A stretch of 6,353 nucleotides of DNA from an uncultured Clostridia bacterium (GCA_934247335.1 CAKQJJ010000080.1:1-6353), one strand, 5' to 3'; positions 1 through 6,019 are shown, numbered from the stretch's first letter. The notes: generated from the letters alone by a model not told the origin. Translations and numbers: made by a program.

Positions 1-97
1 ACCTCATCGCCGTTTTTTGGTTTTTGCGGTTGAAAACAAACGACCTTATTCCGTAGGGGAGACCTGCGTTCGCCCGTTAACACCCATTCTATACATT
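1..97 (-). other. Unassigned GC-rich segment, possible start of a structured RNA or leader
   Basis: This stretch follows the tRNA-Ser terminator and runs off the left edge. Read on the minus strand it is more GC-rich and information-dense than the decayed repeats elsewhere. Its segment CGAACG (about 72-67) can pair with CGTTTG (about 41-36), one pair being a G-U wobble, around a C-rich loop. I see no ribosome binding site with a convincing reading frame. I considered SRP RNA, which often sits near tRNA-Ser in Firmicutes, but the GGAAGG tetraloop region would lie beyond the edge and the visible part does not match the Alu domain as I remember it. No identity is claimed. Confidence 0.25.
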
Positions 98-107
98 TAA
101 TACAAAC

Positions 108-139
108 AAAAAAGATTGCCCATCATAAGGCAATCTTTT
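108..139 (-). terminator. Intrinsic terminator of tRNA-Ser
   Basis: On the minus strand an 11-bp perfect stem (arms 129-139 and 110-120, core AAAGATTGCC with GGCAATCTTT) encloses an 8-nt loop. The 3' arm ends in a run of six T (113 to 108). It begins only a few bases after the CCA end of the tRNA, so the tRNA is a single-gene transcript. Confidence 0.9.
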
Positions 140-142
140 AAT

Positions 143-231
143 TGGCGGAGGAAGAGGGATTCGAACCCCCGTGGGCTTGCACCCAAACGGTTTTCAAGAC
201 CGCCTCGTTGTGACCGCTTCGATATTCCTCC
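143..231 (-). tRNA. tRNA-Ser (anticodon TGA, reads UCA)
   Basis: This is an 89-nt class II tRNA on the minus strand. The acceptor stem GGAGGAA (231-225) pairs with TTCCTCC (153-147), followed by discriminator G at 146 and an encoded CCA at 145-143. The anticodon loop CTTGAAA lies at 198-192, giving anticodon TGA (196-194), hence serine. The T arm carries the GGTTCGAATCC signature (about 166-156). A long variable arm (stem TGGGTG...CCCACG region) between anticodon and T arm is the expected serine-type feature. It has its own promoter and terminator, so it is transcribed alone. Identity is firm. Confidence 0.97.
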
Positions 232-246
232 GAGCAAATCGATAAG

Positions 247-275
247 AGTATAGCAAAAAACGGCGGCTTTGTCAA
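247..275 (-). promoter_or_regulatory. Sigma-A-type promoter of tRNA-Ser
   Basis: On the minus strand a perfect -35 box TTGACA (275-270) and a -10 box TATACT (252-247) are separated by exactly 17 bp. Transcription should start near position 240, about 9 nt before the mature tRNA 5' end. A strong unregulated promoter is normal for a tRNA gene. Confidence 0.9.
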
Positions 276-318
276 GCGAACGGCGCAATTATAATCATTT
301 TGGGACAGCGAAAAGCTG

Positions 319-745
319 CTCCGCCGTCTTTTCACCTTTTCTGTTTCCACAATAAGAAAGAACGTAACTATCTGGAAGCCGGACTTCTTCTCTATAAAAA
401 GCAAAGATATATCCGAATACCCAACCTCTTCCCTATAAACTTCTTCTCTATAAAAATCAAAGGGATATCCAAAAATCCAGCTTCATTCCTATAAAAAAAG
501 ATACATCCGGAATTCCGACTCCGCTACTCTTCCACCTTCTCCGCTTCCACAACAAGAAAGAACGAAATTATCCCAAAAACCGATTTCTTCTCTATAAAAA
601 TCAAAGGAATATCCGAAAATCGGGCTTCATTCATATAAAGAATAAAGAAATATCCGGAATTCCGACTCTGCTACCATTTCACCTTTTCTGCTTCCGCAAT
701 AAGAAATAACGAAACTATCAAAAAAACCAGCTTCTTCCCTACTCC
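319..745. repeat. Decayed tandem repeat filling the intergenic region
   Basis: There is no supported gene between the tRNA promoter and position 793. The stretch is three diverged copies of one unit: 319-518 (200 bp), 519-665 (147 bp) and a partial copy 666-745. Landmarks recur in order: CTCCGC at the start, CACCTTTTCTG-like, AAGAAAGAACG, CTTCTTCTCTATAAAAA, GATATCC, CTTCATTC, and the palindrome CGGAATTCCG at 508-517 and 655-664. Copy one is longer because a segment of about 56 bp inside it (384-439) is duplicated at 440-495. The plus strand is strikingly poor in G. Open frames crossing the repeats lack ribosome binding sites and look fortuitous. Confidence 0.8.
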
Positions 746-792
746 AAATCACCGGCTTCGTTCCACATTCCACAAGCAATCAAACAACAAAA

Positions 793-1893
793 CTATTTTC
801 CGAAATATTCGGCTATCTTTTTCATTTTATTCTGCTGAGCGACTTTGAACGGACAGCGTTTGTCGCAATGGCCGCACTTTAAGCAAGCGCTTGCTTTCAC
901 GGCGAGCTTATCGTAGTGGTCGTGCGCCATTTTATCTCCGGCGAGCGACAAATCGTAGTACTTATTTACTATGCCTATATCTATTCCGGCGGGGCAGGGC
1001 TGGCAGTGGTTGCAATACACGCAATTGCCCACAGCCGCTTCCGGAGTAAATTTTCCGATAATCGAATAATCGCGCTCTTCCTTGCTTGAAGTCGGATACC
1101 GCAAAAGCTGATCGAGATCGTTTAAGCTGCGGACGCCGGGAACGACAGCCAGCACGGCAGGGCGATCGAGGCAGTATTGAATGCATTGATTTTTCGTAAG
1201 CGCGCTCCTGAACGGCGAAGTGCTTGCCGACAAAAGCTGTCCGCCGTGGAACGGCTTCATGACCGAAATGCCCACACCCTCCTTTTCCGCTCTTCTGAAC
1301 AGCTCGGCACGCTCGTTAGTCGTGCCGATTCCGTATTCGTCGCCGCATTCGAGATCGTAGGCGGGGTTTATCGAAAACATCATCATGTCGATAAGCCCGG
1401 TATCCATCAGTTTATTTGCAACCGACGGCGTATGCGAAGAAAATCCGATATGTTTTACAACGCCTTTCTCTTTAAGAGCGACGACGTAATCCAGAATTCC
1501 GTTGCGTTTAATATCCTCGAAGTCGCTCTCCTCGTCCACGCAATGAAAAAATCCGAAGTCGACGTAATCGGTTTTAAGCGCCTTCAACTCCCACTCGAAC
1601 GTATTTTTAATGGTTTTGAGATTGCGCGACCAGCCGTACTCGCCCTCTTTGTTGTACACCGCTCCGAAATGCACCTGGAAATGCACCTTATCGCGGCAAC
1701 GCTCTATCGCTTTGCCGAACGGCTCGTACACCTTTTGTCCGCCGGCGCACAAATCGAAGAAATTTATTCCGTTATCCACAGCCTTTTCGATAACCACGCG
1801 TATTTCCTCGCGGGAAGCCGACTGTATTCCGCCCATACCCAAGCCGAGCGTGCTTAATTTTTCCTCTCCGCGAGGCAGTTTTCTGTATTCCAT
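793..1893 (-). CDS. Aldo/keto reductase with C-terminal dicluster 4Fe-4S ferredoxin domain
   Basis: This 366-residue cytoplasmic oxidoreductase belongs to the anaerobe-type aldo/keto reductases fused to a ferredoxin-like tail (COG1453-like). Residues about 1-270 form the TIM barrel: GLGMGG near 17-22, INFFD with Asp47, Tyr56, and a barrel His at 117 in DYVDFGFFH; IGFSSH (149-154) is a typical core strand. The canonical active-site Lys position appears to be His75 (QVHFG where the family usually has TKxG), so NAD(P)H-dependent carbonyl reduction is not assured. Cys291/294/297/300 and Cys337/340/343/347 are two four-cysteine motifs expected to bind two 4Fe-4S clusters, implying electron exchange with ferredoxin or flavin partners. 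The start at 1893 is chosen because AAAGGAG (1907-1901) lies 7 nt upstream; the 42-codon upstream extension runs through the leader and promoter and is spurious. Substrate unknown. It has its own promoter, and I see no terminator after it. Confidence 0.93.
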   Translation of the reverse strand: MEYRKLPRGEEKLSTLGLGMGGIQSASREEIRVVIEKAVDNGINFFDLCAGGQKVYEPFGKAIERCRDKVHFQVHFGAVYNKEGEYGWSRNLKTIKNTFEWELKALKTDYVDFGFFHCVDEESDFEDIKRNGILDYVVALKEKGVVKHIGFSSHTPSVANKLMDTGLIDMMMFSINPAYDLECGDEYGIGTTNERAELFRRAEKEGVGISVMKPFHGGQLLSASTSPFRSALTKNQCIQYCLDRPAVLAVVPGVRSLNDLDQLLRYPTSSKEERDYSIIGKFTPEAAVGNCVYCNHCQPCPAGIDIGIVNKYYDLSLAGDKMAHDHYDKLAVKASACLKCGHCDKRCPFKVAQQNKMKKIAEYFGK

Positions 1894-1968
1894 ATCGTTA
1901 CTCCTTTCAATCAGCGTTTCAGGCTGCCGAGGCGCCGTCCGTCGCACCCGCGTAAAAGTTTTAAAAAT

Positions 1969-2006
1969 AAAAAAAATACTCACAAGCAAGTGCGCCTGTA
2001 AGTATT
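1969..2006 (-). terminator. Intrinsic terminator of the ABC/HMA cluster
   Basis: On the minus strand a 10-bp stem (arms 2006-1997, AATACTTACA, and 1984-1975, TGTGAGTATT, with one G-U pair) encloses a 12-nt loop and runs into eight T (1976-1969). It lies about 60 bp after the stop of the HMA gene. Its 5' arm overlaps the -10 box of the reductase promoter, so a transcript starting near 1997 would lack all or most of the 5' arm and escape termination. Confidence 0.8.
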
Positions 2007-2032
2007 GTAGCATATTCAACCGATTTTTTCAA
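2004..2032 (-). promoter_or_regulatory. Sigma-A-type promoter of the aldo/keto reductase gene
   Basis: On the minus strand -35 TTGAAA (2032-2027) and -10 TACAAT (2009-2004) are 17 bp apart, placing the start near 1997 and leaving a leader of about 100 nt. The GC-rich part of that leader (about 1952-1915) can form small hairpins, for example GGTGC with GCGCC. A short dyad CAAGC-N6-GCTTG (2030-2045) overlaps the -35 box and could be an operator, although five-base arms are weak evidence. Confidence 0.75.
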
Positions 2033-2064
2033 GCCCGCGAGCTTGGATTGCGGCACGTTTACGG

Positions 2065-2322
2065 TTATTTTTTAAGAAACGAAAACAAACCTTTTTTCTC
2101 GTACTCTTCTTCTCGGACGTCGCTTGCTTTATATCCGTCCGCCGAAATAGCCGCGATAAGCTGCTCCGGATCGATGGTTTGCGGAGCCAATATCACGGTT
2201 TCGCCTTTGATATGCGACGAAGTAACTTTTTTAACGTTGAAATTACGACGAACGAGATCGTTTACGTGGGATTCGCACATGCCGCAACGCATGCCTTCCA
2301 CTTTTACCGTTATTTTTTTCAT
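2065..2322 (-). CDS. Small heavy-metal-associated (HMA) domain protein, CopZ/MerP-like
   Basis: This 85-residue cytosolic protein has one HMA domain (about residues 3-67) with the metal-binding loop GMRCGMC, Cys13 and Cys16 forming the CxxC pair, and the SHV continuation typical of the first helix. The family binds soft metals, usually Cu(I), sometimes Hg or Zn/Cd, and hands them to a partner. Residues about 70-85 form a charged tail ending GLFSFLKK, with alternating aromatic and basic residues that might touch a membrane or partner; that is inference. The start is well set: GGGAGGT (2335-2329) precedes ATG at 2322. It is the last gene of the ABC cluster, 19 nt after the microprotein stop. 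Its usual partner, a copper P-type ATPase, is absent here, so copZ is not assigned as a symbol. Confidence 0.9.
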   Translation of the reverse strand: MKKITVKVEGMRCGMCESHVNDLVRRNFNVKKVTSSHIKGETVILAPQTIDPEQLIAAISADGYKASDVREEEYEKKGLFSFLKK

Positions 2323-2341
2323 AACAAAACCTCCCTGGTTT

Positions 2342-2446
2342 TTACTTACCGTTTTTAAGCGCCGATTTTGCGGCGAACTTCACGATTTTAATAGTCAGCG
2401 CAAGCGAGAGCGCAAACGCTGCGGCACAAATTATTTCGATAATCAT
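2342..2446 (-). CDS. 34-residue membrane microprotein, function unknown
   Basis: This short open frame begins at ATG 2446 and stops with TAA at 2344-2342. It encodes 34 residues: an N-terminal hydrophobic stretch (about 2-22, beginning MIIEIICAAAFALSLALT) and a basic tail (IKIVKFAAKSALKNGK) with five lysines, as expected for one membrane helix with a cytosolic C-terminus. The Shine-Dalgarno AAGGAG (2460-2455) is well spaced, and a second GGAGAGG lies just upstream at 2467-2461. It fits tightly between the permease and the HMA gene, only 19 nt before the HMA start and leaving room for that gene's own binding site. I do not recognise a family. It resembles small single-helix proteins seen beside metal-transport genes but lacks the Cys-rich tail of the FeoB-associated type. 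Cys7 lies within the helix. Confidence 0.7.
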   Translation of the reverse strand: MIIEIICAAAFALSLALTIKIVKFAAKSALKNGK

Positions 2447-2471
2447 AATTTTGCTCCTTACCTCTCCTTAT

Positions 2472-2512
2472 GACGGGGCGCTTTGGCACATGGCGGTATT
2501 AAAGCGCCCGTC
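2472..2512 (-). promoter_or_regulatory. Strong intercistronic hairpin between permease and microprotein
   Basis: Arms 2512-2501 and 2484-2472 (GACGGGCGCTTT against AAAGCGCCCCGTC) pair over 12 bp with one bulged base around a 16-nt loop. No T run follows on either strand, so this is not an ordinary intrinsic terminator. It sits 20 nt after the permease stop and just before the binding site of the microprotein. Likely roles are an mRNA stability or processing element that sets different levels for exporter and downstream small proteins. This role is inferred. Confidence 0.7.
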
Positions 2513-2532
2513 GTTACAGAGGAGGTTATTTT

Positions 2533-4821
2533 TTATTCGGCACCTTTCAGCGCCTCCACCATGTCGATTTTTTTGTTCTTTCTCGAAACGAGGACGCTTA
2601 CGAGCAAAGAAACGAGGAAAGTTATCGCGACGGACGCAAGCACGGTCCACACGCTTATTACGGCGCGCATTTCGTACTCGGACGCCAGCGCCTTCAACAG
2701 ATAAGTCAGCGTAAACGCGCCCACCGGCACGCCGAGGATTGCGCCTATCAGCGTCACCCACAAATTCTGACTTATAAGCAGTCTGCCTATCTTTTTATCC
2801 TTGAAGCCGACCACTTTCAGCGTAGCCATTTCGCGATAGCGTTCGGTGTAGCTCATAACGCCCAGATTGTACAGGACGATAAGTCCTAAAACGACCGCCG
2901 CGCATATAAGAACGGTTACGGACATACGCAGCATTTGCACGAACGTATCGAAAGATTTCATAAGTTCGTTTTTGTCCTGATAATTCTTTACGACCGATTC
3001 TTTGGAGATAAGCTCGCCGTTTTTCTCTTTCGTGTATACGCTGCTTATCGAATAGGTTATTCCGTTTTCCTGCGCGTATTCGGGCGCAATCACGATATTT
3101 TCCGAGGTCGAACGAATGATACCGGCAACGGTAAGCTCGTATTCGAGGTCGGTTCCGTAGCGTTTAAGCTTGAATTTATCGCCTTTTTTGAGATTAAACT
3201 GTTCTGCCAGTCTGCGGCAGATAAGCGCGCCGTCTGCAGGAAGTTCGACAGTTCCCTTCTTTTCTGCGGGGAAGGAAACGTAGCCGTGCGGCACCGAATA
3301 AATATCCAGCGACACGGTTTTTTCGCCCATTTCGACGCCCACGCTCGCGCTCCAGTCGCCGTCGAATTTTTCGGCAAGTTCAAGCGCTTTATCGTTGGTT
3401 GCCGATTCGACGAGATTTATACGCGTTTCGTACAGCATTGCCGTGTTGTAATAGTCGTCGAGGAACGCCTGCATGGTATCGTTCATTCCGAGCGACGCGA
3501 CCAAAATAAGCACGCAGCCCACTATTCCGAACAGGCTCATAAACGTACGAGCTTTATGACGCATGACGTCGCGCATGTTCCACTTGGTGCCAAACGACAG
3601 TTTTTTCCACAAACGGGTTTTCTCTATCGCAAGCTTTTTCATTTTCTTTGGCGCATACGGGCGAAGAGCGTCGGCGGCGGTTCCTTTAAGCATCTGTTTA
3701 ACCGACAGCCAGCCTATAAAGGTCAGCGCAACCACGAGCGCGGCAAGCACTGCCCAGCAATACCACGGAGTATAAAGTTTCCAGTACGGCATATCGAGAT
3801 AGGTTCCCATCATTGCCGTAGGAGTAAACAGGAAAGCGCCTATTCCGAAGCCGATCGCAATGCCGCCGAGGCAGCCGATTACGCCTATCATCAGCGCATA
3901 CGACGAATAGTGAAGCGTTATGGTTTTATCCTTGAACCCGAGCGCTTTCAGCGTGCCTATCTGAGTTTTTTCCTTTGCGGTCAGTCGGTGCATGGTTGTA
4001 ACCATGGTCAGCACGGCAATCAGCAAAAACAGCACGGGGATAACCGAACTCATGGTTTGTCCTTCTTCTTTTTCGCTTTGCGCGCCGGCATAGGACATAA
4101 CTTCGTTTTTGGTGAGCAACAGCACGTTTTCGCCCAGAACCGAGTTTATTTTATCGCTTATCGTCGCCTTATCCGCAGAAGAAATTATGTTTATGCGGTT
4201 GTAAACGGCAAATCCGCCCATTGCTTTTTGGTAAAAAGCCGGCGAAACGTACGCAAATCCGAATCGCTCGTAATCGGGCATAATCTGAGTGGAATCGCTG
4301 ACGCAGATCATATGCTCGCCTGATTTTACGAGTCCGGCTATCGTTCCGGTGAATTTCTTTCCCGAATAGGACAGCGTTATTTCGTCGCCGAGCTTAAACG
4401 AATTTTTTGCGGCGTACTTGTCCGACAGCCACACTTTGTCTTCGCTTGCCGCGTCGTATTTTTCGCCGCTTACGAGATAGAAATACGATACCTCGGGATT
4501 TTCGGTTACGGTAAGCGCAACCGAGTTGCCGGTTTGCTCTACGGACACGTTTTCGCAGATATACCGTCCGCTTTTCTCGACTTCCGGTATGGCTGCGACT
4601 TTATTCGCGTCCTCTTCGCTGAAACCGTACGGAGAAGTACTCACCGCGCGGTAATCGGCAAACCCCGTCTCGGCAAAGAATTTATCGGTGTTCTTCTCTA
4701 TGCTCAACCATTCCATATTGAAGCCGACGAACACGCCCACGCCGAGCGCTACCATTATTATCATCGATATAAACTGAGCTTTATAAAGCCCCATCGTGCG
4801 CCAAAGTTTACGAAACAGCAT
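2533..4821 (-). CDS. FtsX-family ABC transporter permease with two extracytoplasmic domains
   Basis: This 762-residue integral membrane protein is a tandem FtsX/MacB-type (SalY-like, COG0577) permease. TM1 is about 16-36, followed by a large extracytoplasmic domain (38-255), then TM2-4 (about 259-277, 309-333, 353-372) as the first FtsX module. TM5 (about 428-446) leads to a second extracytoplasmic domain (450-630), and TM6-8 (about 632-654, 686-708, 721-746) form the second module. Both modules carry a matching cytosolic coupling segment, LKALGFKDKTI (291-301) and LKVVGFKDKKI (668-678), showing internal duplication. One polypeptide could therefore supply both halves of the channel. Family members transfer conformational force to export lipids, peptides or drugs, or sense antimicrobials; substrate cannot be read here. 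The gene starts one base after the ATPase stop, with GAGGTGG about 12 nt upstream inside that gene, so the two are translationally coupled. Length and domain order look intact. Confidence 0.93.
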   Translation of the reverse strand: MLFRKLWRTMGLYKAQFISMIIMVALGVGVFVGFNMEWLSIEKNTDKFFAETGFADYRAVSTSPYGFSEEDANKVAAIPEVEKSGRYICENVSVEQTGNSVALTVTENPEVSYFYLVSGEKYDAASEDKVWLSDKYAAKNSFKLGDEITLSYSGKKFTGTIAGLVKSGEHMICVSDSTQIMPDYERFGFAYVSPAFYQKAMGGFAVYNRINIISSADKATISDKINSVLGENVLLLTKNEVMSYAGAQSEKEEGQTMSSVIPVLFLLIAVLTMVTTMHRLTAKEKTQIGTLKALGFKDKTITLHYSSYALMIGVIGCLGGIAIGFGIGAFLFTPTAMMGTYLDMPYWKLYTPWYCWAVLAALVVALTFIGWLSVKQMLKGTAADALRPYAPKKMKKLAIEKTRLWKKLSFGTKWNMRDVMRHKARTFMSLFGIVGCVLILVASLGMNDTMQAFLDDYYNTAMLYETRINLVESATNDKALELAEKFDGDWSASVGVEMGEKTVSLDIYSVPHGYVSFPAEKKGTVELPADGALICRRLAEQFNLKKGDKFKLKRYGTDLEYELTVAGIIRSTSENIVIAPEYAQENGITYSISSVYTKEKNGELISKESVVKNYQDKNELMKSFDTFVQMLRMSVTVLICAAVVLGLIVLYNLGVMSYTERYREMATLKVVGFKDKKIGRLLISQNLWVTLIGAILGVPVGAFTLTYLLKALASEYEMRAVISVWTVLASVAITFLVSLLVSVLVSRKNKKIDMVEALKGAE

Positions 4822-4822
4822 A

Positions 4823-5524
4823 TTACCAATCCACCTCGTCGGCGCTCATGGGAGAAGCCTGCTCTTCCACGGATTTAACTTTTCCGTTCTTCACGCGAAC
4901 CACGACGTCAGCCATTTTTGCGATGTTCTGGTTGTGCGTGACTATCACTATGGTTTTTTGATACGATCTTGCCATTTTCAACAGCAATTTAAGCACCATT
5001 ACGCCGGTTTCCGAGTCGAGCGCACCGGTAGGTTCGTCGCAAAGCAGAATTTGCGGATTTTTGGCAAGCGCGCGGGCAATGGACACTCTTTGCTGTTCGC
5101 CGCCAGACAGTTCCGCCGGGAAATTATTGATGTGATCGATAAGCCCCACTTCCTCTATCATTTGCTCGGCGGGCAGAGCCTCGGGAGCTATTTCCGATAC
5201 GAGTTCGACGTTTTCCTTGACGGTAAGCGTGGGGATAAGGTTGTAAAACTGGAACACGAAGCCCACTTTTGCCGCGCGGTATTCGGCAAGCTGATCGCGG
5301 GTAAGCGTGGAAATATCCTGCCCGTCCACTATTATCTTGCCGCTCGTCGGGCTGTCCAAGCCGCCCAGAAGATTGAGAAGCGTGCTTTTTCCGGCGCCGC
5401 TCGGTCCGAGAATTACGACGAACTTTCCCGCGTCAAGAGACATATTTACGTCATCGAGCGCATTCGTGTCGTGATCGCCGCTTTTGTACGTTTTCGTAAC
5501 GTTTTCAAATTCAACCAATGCCAT
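4823..5524 (-). CDS. ABC transporter ATP-binding protein, MacB/LolD/FtsE type
   Basis: This 233-residue cytosolic ATPase powers the adjacent permease. All nucleotide-binding motifs are present: aromatic A-loop Tyr13, Walker A GPSGAGKST (40-48), Q-loop Gln92 in VFQFYNLIPTLTV, signature LSGGEQQRVSIARAL (139-153), Walker B ILLCDEP (159-165) with catalytic Glu164, D-loop ALDSE (168-172) and switch His197 in VTHN. The FQxxNLxPxLTVxENV segment is characteristic of the MacB/LolD/FtsE branch, which pairs with FtsX-fold permeases. The length is normal for the family, with a short acidic tail ending in EVDW. The start at 5524 has CGGAG (5538-5534) upstream. It is the first gene of the cluster, lying about 30 nt after the predicted transcription start of the operator-flanked promoter, and should form a homodimer with one permease chain. 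Confidence 0.95.
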   Translation of the reverse strand: MALVEFENVTKTYKSGDHDTNALDDVNMSLDAGKFVVILGPSGAGKSTLLNLLGGLDSPTSGKIIVDGQDISTLTRDQLAEYRAAKVGFVFQFYNLIPTLTVKENVELVSEIAPEALPAEQMIEEVGLIDHINNFPAELSGGEQQRVSIARALAKNPQILLCDEPTGALDSETGVMVLKLLLKMARSYQKTIVIVTHNQNIAKMADVVVRVKNGKVKSVEEQASPMSADEVDW

Positions 5525-5538
5525 ATATTTTTACTCCG

Positions 5539-5560
5539 AATGTGAAACTTTTTTCATATT
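5539..5560. promoter_or_regulatory. Operator copy 1, over the transcription start
   Basis: This is one of two identical 22-bp imperfect palindromes. The core is TGAA (5543-5546), six bases, TTCA (5553-5556); the 20-bp dyad pairs at seven of ten positions. It covers roughly -6 to +16 of the predicted transcript, so a bound protein would block polymerase. The TGAA-N6-TTCA spacing resembles ArsR/SmtB metal-sensor sites, but TetR-type or other dimeric repressors are possible. Confidence 0.8.
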
Positions 5561-5561
5561 A

Positions 5562-5590
5562 ATTATAATACCAGCGGTTTTATTTGTCAA
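5562..5590 (-). promoter_or_regulatory. Perfect-consensus promoter of the ABC/HMA cluster
   Basis: On the minus strand -35 TTGACA (5590-5585) and -10 TATAAT (5567-5562) match the sigma-A consensus at all twelve positions with a 17-bp spacer. The start should fall near 5555. A promoter this strong in front of a transporter, flanked on both sides by identical palindromes, implies control by repression. Confidence 0.93.
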
Positions 5591-5594
5591 GCAA

Positions 5595-5616
5595 AATGTG
5601 AAACTTTTTTCATATT
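5595..5616. promoter_or_regulatory. Operator copy 2, upstream of the -35 box
   Basis: This copy is identical to the 5539-5560 site over all 22 bp and lies 56 bp away, immediately upstream of the -35 box (about -40 to -62). The core is TGAA (5599-5602), six bases, TTCA (5609-5612). Exact conservation of both copies within otherwise drifting AT-rich DNA indicates selection for protein binding. Confidence 0.8.
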
Positions 5617-5790
5617 TTTTGAAAAACTTCTCGCCGCACGCGAGTAATGGGTAAAATAGCCGACTTTTAGTCGAATATCTGCCGATTGCACGGTAAATGA
5701 CAATGGGTTGGGGAGGCGGAAATTTGGCGGATTTATGGAACAAATTGATTTTACGGTTTTCGAGAATTATGTTGGTATTTTTTGTGAGGT

Positions 5791-6017
5791 CAATATGTTG
5801 GAAGCGGGTTTAGAAGATATTTAAATGGTTTAATGAAGGTATCGGGAGACTTTTTGTAAAGATGTTGGGCTGTTTTGAGGCAATGTCCGGCGATTGTTCG
5901 CAAATATGTTTAGTTATTTAGCGAAGGCATCAGAAGATCTTTCGTAAAGGTAGCAGACTGTCTAGAGAAGGTATTTAGAAGCTTTTGCGAAAATGTCCGA
6001 CGATTGTTCGCAAATAT
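5791..6017. repeat. Decayed 44-bp tandem repeat array
   Basis: Units with exact 44-bp register start at 5835, 5879, 5923 and 5967, with a weaker one at 5791. Each has a part of about 30 bp (type GAAGGTATC...GTAAAGATG) followed by a linker of about 14 bp (type TTGGGCTGTTTTGA). A 26-bp segment at 5882-5907 recurs at 5992-6017 with one mismatch and contains the mini-hairpin GCGA-TTGT-TCGC. The plus strand is rich in G and T and poor in C. No gene with a binding site is supported in 5640-6284; short frames here look fortuitous. Confidence 0.7.
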
Positions 6018-6019
6018 AG

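Noticed and set aside
288..295. TATAAT motifs on both strands upstream of the tRNA promoter
   Set aside because: No matching -35 at a suitable distance and no downstream gene on the plus strand.
138..404. Minus-strand open frames crossing the tRNA-Ser gene
   Set aside because: They translate through the tRNA and its promoter and have no independent support.
319..745. CRISPR array
   Set aside because: The repeats are long, directly tandem and diverged, without short identical repeats separated by unique spacers; no cas genes are nearby.
1894..2019. 42-residue N-terminal extension of the aldo/keto reductase
   Set aside because: It spans the leader, the terminator and the -10 box; the ATG at 1893 has a good AAAGGAG and starts at the normal family N-terminus.
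2935..4323. Long plus-strand open frame (462 codons) opposite the permease, and similar plus-strand frames opposite the ATPase and reductase
   Set aside because: They are antisense frames of clearly recognised genes, rich in His/Arg/Phe as expected from complementary codon bias, with no start signals.
5530..5556. Eight-codon leader peptide (MKKVSHSE) ending at the ATPase binding site
   Set aside because: Its codons come from the operator palindrome, and the ATG lies almost at the predicted transcript start with no binding site; most likely a coincidence.
5630..5644. Hairpin CTCGC-N5-GCGAG upstream of operator 2 as a terminator
   Set aside because: Only five base pairs and no proper T tract directly after it on either strand.
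5531..5743. 70-codon minus-strand open frame upstream of the ABC ATPase
   Set aside because: It runs through both operators and the consensus promoter, has no ribosome binding site and no recognisable protein character.
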